Shown here piece after piece: positions 15,370-18,410 of a stretch of 18,410 nucleotides of DNA; within the stretch, counting starts at the first letter, position 1; each line of letters begins with the position of its first letter. Source of the stretch: Lachnospiraceae bacterium (lineage in GTDB: Bacteria; Bacillota_A; Clostridia; Lachnospirales; Lachnospiraceae). The stretch spans positions 1-18,410 of the forward strand of contig JAILDD010000140.1 in NCBI GenBank assembly GCA_024689605.1, read 5' to 3'. Under the pieces are notes generated by a model, which was given only the letters and a program-made list of their open reading frames with translations, was not told the DNA's origin and did no database searches. The position numbers and the translations under genes are program-made.

Positions 15370-15696
15370 ATGACAGATAAGAAGGTTACAATGCAGGAAC
15401 TCAAGGATATGGCAAGACAGAGTGCAAACAGAGAATTAACAGATGATGAGATTATGAGTGCAGTGGGCGGCACAGGCGGAGACGGCCTTGCAAATATAAC
15501 ACCTTTATTCGATATCGGTGATCAGGTTCAGAGCAAATGGGGTTCACGCCCGGGCACAGTCATCAATATGGAACAGAGATATGTGCAGGGTGTAGAAAGA
15601 ATAGAATGGTTCTATGAAGTCAGATGGAGCATCGATGCCAATCACCCTCACGAGATTACATACTGGGAATTTGAGCATATGCTTATACCCGCATAA
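15370..15696 (+). CDS. Double-glycine-leader small protein, bacteriocin-like precursor with Trp-rich core
   Basis: A 108-residue protein with an excellent AGAGGAGG site. Residues 1-34 look like a leader of the kind cut by peptidase-containing ABC exporters: a charged helix followed by ELTDDEIMSAVGG, with the Gly pair at 33-34. The remaining 74 residues contain four Trp (57, 80, 86, 99) and no Cys, so neither lanthionines nor disulfides can form. Segments such as DIGDQVQSKWGSRPGTVI and WFYEVRW, ending YWEFEHMLI, resemble a small SH3/Tudor-like beta-barrel more than a short pore-forming peptide. It might be an exported small protein, a bacteriocin-like effector or a scaffold for modification. 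No exporter, peptidase, immunity or modification gene lies in the window. A strong terminator follows. Confidence 0.75.
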   Translation: MTDKKVTMQELKDMARQSANRELTDDEIMSAVGGTGGDGLANITPLFDIGDQVQSKWGSRPGTVINMEQRYVQGVERIEWFYEVRWSIDANHPHEITYWEFEHMLIPA

Positions 15697-15723
15697 CAAT
15701 AGGGCAGCCCGCGCAATATATAA

Positions 15724-15754
15724 AAAAAGCTCACCGTACGACGGTGAGCTTTTT
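15724..15754. terminator. Bidirectional rho-independent terminator
   Basis: AAAAAGCTCACCGT (15724-15737) and ACGGTGAGCTTTTT (15741-15754) form a perfect 14-bp stem with a 3-nt loop, with T runs on both strands. It lies between the convergent GG-leader gene and the GGDEF/EAL gene and should terminate both. Confidence 0.93.
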
Positions 15755-15758
15755 AGTT

Positions 15759-18107
15759 TTACTTTTCCTTCAGCCTCTGCTCCAGCTCTTCAGCGGAAAC
15801 AGGCTTGCTGTAATAGTATCCCTGCATGACACGGATGCCCAGATTCCGCATGAGTTCCACCTGTTCATCGGTCTCAATACCCACTGCAACTATCTCTACC
15901 TTCATCTCTTTGGCAAGTGCCAGAAGGGCGTGGATTATCTCCATGCGGTCGGGATCCGTTATCCCCTGAGGGATAAGGGTACGGGCAAGTTTGATGGTGG
16001 AGAAACCACAGTCCCTGATGTAAGAAATATTGATATCTCCTCCGCCGAATTCATTCAGCGAAAGCGTATAACCGAACTGGTGGAAAGTGCGCAGCGTATC
16101 CTTGGCTGATTCCGCAGCACCCATCATTACCTCATTGCTGACATCCAGTATCAGATCGGAGGGCTTTATCTCAAGCCGTTCAATAACTTTTTCAAGGCTC
16201 TCTATAAAATCTGCATCCAGGAGCTGAAGCGGAGCGAGGTTTATGGTAGTGCTCAGGTTCAGTCCATATTTTTTGTTCCAGGCTGCCACCTGCTCCATGG
16301 ATTTATGGGCAGTCCACATTCCCAGCTGGCTCATCATTCCGCTTTCCTCAGCAATAGGTATCAGCTCACCTGGAGTGCAGTCCTCAAAACCCTTTACACG
16401 CAGGCGGGGAAAGACCTCGACGCCTACGATGCTTCCGTCTGCCGTATCAAACTGGGGCTGATAATACAGAAGAAAATCATCCTCAAGCTCGGAATGCTTA
16501 AGCTGCTTTTCTATATTCCGACGCCTTTCCACATCCGTAACCATATTATTGTCGAAGAAACGGAAATCGTCACGGTTCTTGCTGCGCTTTACCATGTACA
16601 TCGCGGCATCCGCATACTGGAGCAGATCCTCTGCATTAATGGAATCCTCGGGATAAATGGCAATTCCTATGCTGGCTGACAGGCTGAATATAAAATTATC
16701 AATCACCAGCGGTTTGTTGAAAACATTCTGCAGTTCCCTTGCAGCCTCCTCGACATCATTCCTGTCATTTACATGGGAAAAGAATATGACAAACTCATCG
16801 CCGCCGTTCCTTATACAGGTATACCTGGCCGGAAGATCACGCATCCTCTTTCCGAATTCCTCCAGCACGCGGTCACCCATCTCATGGCCGTAGGTATCAT
16901 TGACAGGCTTGAAGTGATTTAAATCTATGCCAAACACCGCAAATTTTGTCTGGTATTTTTCTGAATCGTAGATCAGATTGTTCAGCACCTTTAAACCATG
17001 CCGTCTGTTAAAAAGCCCCGTAAGCAGGTCCGTCGATGACAGGTACTCAAGGTCACGGTTTACCCTCTTAAGATCCTGCGTCTTTTCCTCCACCTGTGCC
17101 TCAAGGGAAGTATTCAGTTCCTGCTGCTGCTTCAAAAGCTTTTCGCTGAGTCCGCTGTTCTGCAGCAGGGCATACATGATGAAATATGCCAGCAGGGCGA
17201 TCAGGATATATGAAAATTCCGCCTGTGATAATACGCCGGTCAAACGGAGTACCACCACCACTACTATAAGTATGGGGATGATGAGACGCACATAGATCAT
17301 GCGTCTGCCCTCTTCTCCGTTTTCCTTCAGGACATATTCATACTTATTATGTGCCTGGGACAATGTACCCCAGGCCATGCCCACCATGAACAGCATATAC
17401 AGAAGATCCATGTAGATATTTTCCGGATCCTTTCCGATAGCCTCAATGTAGGAATAACGGAAATCGATCAGTATATATCCCATGATACATATGGGTATCA
17501 GATTGGTTCCCCTTCTCAGGTTTCCGTAACCGATATAATAAATAACATGGCATCCACCAACCACAATAACGATATTCACGAAAAAATATGCATATGCCCT
17601 TATAAGTGCCGGGTCATTCTCCGAAAGCACGCCTGCGGCCTGAACCAGTTTGGCTACAACAGCAAAACTTATGATAGTTATCAGAAAAACATTGGCCGCA
17701 GTAACAAGAAGATCTCTTTTCTTGAGCTTATAATATAAATATAGAATAATGGTTGAACCGTACAGATAGTTTGGAGCAAGATAGATAGTTCTTACCAGGG
17801 TATTTTGGGGTTCTTCCATATGCAGGAAGATATCATTTACGAACAGGATTATATCCGCTACTGCCCACATTCCTATACCGGAAGCAAGCAGAATCGCAAG
17901 GATACGGAACTTTCCCATATCCTTCATACATGCCAGTATCACGATAACGCAGAGAATAGTCATGACAGGAGAAAACAGTTCTATCCAGAAACTATTTTCC
18001 ATAAAAGTCGAGACAGCATATCCGACATATGCTGCCAGAGCTAATATAGCCAGTACCAGCCGGCCTTTTCTCTTTATGAAGCTCCCTGTGTCCTTACTCT
18101 GATCCAC
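15759..18107 (-). CDS. Membrane GGDEF/EAL protein, likely diguanylate cyclase with degenerate EAL domain
   Basis: A 782-residue protein. About ten membrane helices fill residues 17-317, a coiled coil lies at about 318-352, the GGDEF domain at about 355-520 and the EAL domain at about 540-780. The GGDEF part has DLLTGLFNRR (360-369), metal ligand D395 in FGIDLNHFKPVND and intact GGDEF (435-439), so it should make cyclic di-GMP; no RxxD inhibitory site is seen before it. The EAL part keeps E564 (EVF instead of EAL), N623, K706 and Q762. It replaces the DDFG pair with N685-E686, the KID aspartate with A708 and the AEGVE glutamate with V742, so it is probably not an active phosphodiesterase and may bind ligand instead. 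The GTG start has GGTGGGG seven bases upstream. The input signal to the membrane part is unknown. Confidence 0.92.
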   Translation of the reverse strand: MDQSKDTGSFIKRKGRLVLAILALAAYVGYAVSTFMENSFWIELFSPVMTILCVIVILACMKDMGKFRILAILLASGIGMWAVADIILFVNDIFLHMEEPQNTLVRTIYLAPNYLYGSTIILYLYYKLKKRDLLVTAANVFLITIISFAVVAKLVQAAGVLSENDPALIRAYAYFFVNIVIVVGGCHVIYYIGYGNLRRGTNLIPICIMGYILIDFRYSYIEAIGKDPENIYMDLLYMLFMVGMAWGTLSQAHNKYEYVLKENGEEGRRMIYVRLIIPILIVVVVVLRLTGVLSQAEFSYILIALLAYFIMYALLQNSGLSEKLLKQQQELNTSLEAQVEEKTQDLKRVNRDLEYLSSTDLLTGLFNRRHGLKVLNNLIYDSEKYQTKFAVFGIDLNHFKPVNDTYGHEMGDRVLEEFGKRMRDLPARYTCIRNGGDEFVIFFSHVNDRNDVEEAARELQNVFNKPLVIDNFIFSLSASIGIAIYPEDSINAEDLLQYADAAMYMVKRSKNRDDFRFFDNNMVTDVERRRNIEKQLKHSELEDDFLLYYQPQFDTADGSIVGVEVFPRLRVKGFEDCTPGELIPIAEESGMMSQLGMWTAHKSMEQVAAWNKKYGLNLSTTINLAPLQLLDADFIESLEKVIERLEIKPSDLILDVSNEVMMGAAESAKDTLRTFHQFGYTLSLNEFGGGDINISYIRDCGFSTIKLARTLIPQGITDPDRMEIIHALLALAKEMKVEIVAVGIETDEQVELMRNLGIRVMQGYYYSKPVSAEELEQRLKEK

Positions 18108-18135
18108 CAGTTATCCCCACCTCAAATAACTGTTC

Positions 18136-18260
18136 AGAACCTATCGGTTCTTATTGTGCAGCGATTATTAATATCTGTAAACCCATAGCATAAAGTGCTT
18201 TGGGCTAATAGTGCCGCCATTTCTGCTTGGGATAATTCCCTCACGGAAACCGGCGGCACT
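18136..18260. other. Hairpin-rich spacer upstream of the GGDEF/EAL gene
   Basis: Three inverted repeats occur in this 175-bp gap. AGAACC/GGTTCT (18136-18151, 4-nt loop) is the first. CCCAtAGCA/TGCTtTGGG (18182-18204) is the second. A 9-bp AGTGCCGCC/GGCGGCACT stem (18210-18260) encloses a smaller GGGA/TCCC stem. On the plus strand the last stem is followed by TTTTAATTTTC, like a terminator; on the minus strand all three lie in the leader side of the GGDEF/EAL gene. A weak minus-strand promoter (TTTACA 18176-18181, 17 bp, CACAAT 18153-18158) falls between them. I could not match it to a known riboswitch class. Confidence 0.4.
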
Positions 18261-18282
18261 TTTAATTTTCATTTATTTATTA

Positions 18283-18410
18283 TCAGTTGTATAGAGTCTC
18301 CGCCATCTTTGCAATCTCATCAGCAGCTGCGTGAAGCTCTTCTATAGTCGCATTGATAGTGCTCATCTCTTCGTTCTCTGTCTCTATGCTCTCGCTGATC
18401 TGACGTATCT
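18283..18410 (-). CDS. C-terminus of a probable methyl-accepting chemotaxis protein (cut by window edge)
   Basis: The last 42 residues of a minus-strand gene are present, ending AAADEIAKMAETLYN with a TGA at 18283-18285. They form one long amphipathic helix (ISESIETENEEMSTINATIEELHAAADEIAKMAE) with the heptad spacing, small residues and final KMAE typical of the signalling-domain C-terminus of chemotaxis receptors. Another methyl-accepting-type sensor or coiled-coil protein is possible because the diagnostic hairpin tip lies outside the window. The neighbouring GGDEF/EAL gene makes a signalling locus plausible. Confidence 0.62.
   Translation of the reverse strand, partial: IRQISESIETENEEMSTINATIEELHAAADEIAKMAETLYN

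Noticed and set aside
15370..15696. Lanthipeptide or disulfide-bonded bacteriocin
   Set aside because: The core contains no cysteine, and no modification, immunity or export gene lies nearby.
18182..18260. Cyclic-di-GMP or other known riboswitch upstream of the GGDEF/EAL gene
   Set aside because: I looked for the GEMM-type GCAAAC, GACGCAAAGC and GGTAGC boxes and for FMN, cobalamin and T-box motifs and found no convincing match.

Overview
The window looks like chromosome of a Gram-positive Clostridia member, most likely Lachnospiraceae (Butyrivibrio-like). This is inferred from strong AGGAGG-type ribosome binding sites, sigma-A style promoters, moderate GC, a PadR/DUF1700/DUF4097 operon, a zinc-ribbon membrane protein, membrane GGDEF/EAL signalling and a double-glycine-leader small protein. 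There is no phage block, IS element, CRISPR array, tRNA or rRNA. Most genes run on the minus strand.

Left part (1-5.8 kb): the start of sbcC (cut by the window edge) and sbcD form a minus-strand DNA-repair operon. Next is a minus-strand pair, a small one-TM protein and an UlaG-like metallo-beta-lactamase-fold hydrolase, whose leader holds a hairpin presenting a short upstream ORF. Divergent from it is a plus-strand radical SAM gene interrupted by one in-frame TAA twelve codons before its Cys cluster codons. It ends 4 bp from a convergent ABC-type gene that fuses substrate-binding sequence to a permease. The substrate-binding halves seem to be in permuted order (second half first).

Middle (5.8-12.8 kb): a membrane-anchored phage-tail-type lysozyme with a very basic cytoplasmic N-terminus, whose best Shine-Dalgarno site points to an ATA codon 32 codons upstream of the first ATG. 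Divergent from it is rsmG (16S rRNA methyltransferase). Then come a zinc-ribbon/TM protein (minus), a DMT/EamA exporter (plus), and a minus-strand pair: a glycan-cluster-type protein of unknown function that overlaps (TGATG) an exported, C-terminally anchored N-acetylmuramoyl-L-alanine amidase. This stretch leans towards cell-envelope work.

Right part (12.8-18.4 kb): a padR-DUF1700-DUF4097 operon. Its strong promoter carries a palindrome over the -10 that is a good PadR operator candidate, and it ends in two tandem hairpins. On the plus strand stands an isolated 108-residue protein with a double-glycine leader and a Trp-rich, Cys-free core, with no processing or export genes beside it. A bidirectional terminator separates it from a 782-residue membrane GGDEF/EAL protein with an intact GGDEF site and a degenerate EAL domain. 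The window ends in the C-terminus of a probable chemotaxis receptor, with a hairpin-rich spacer between the two.

The most promising leads are the interrupted radical SAM gene, the permuted substrate-binding/permease fusion, the orphan GG-leader protein, a 48-49 bp hairpin element present twice, and structured leaders at 2.7 kb and 18.2 kb. I did not see one clear, complete, previously undescribed multi-gene system.
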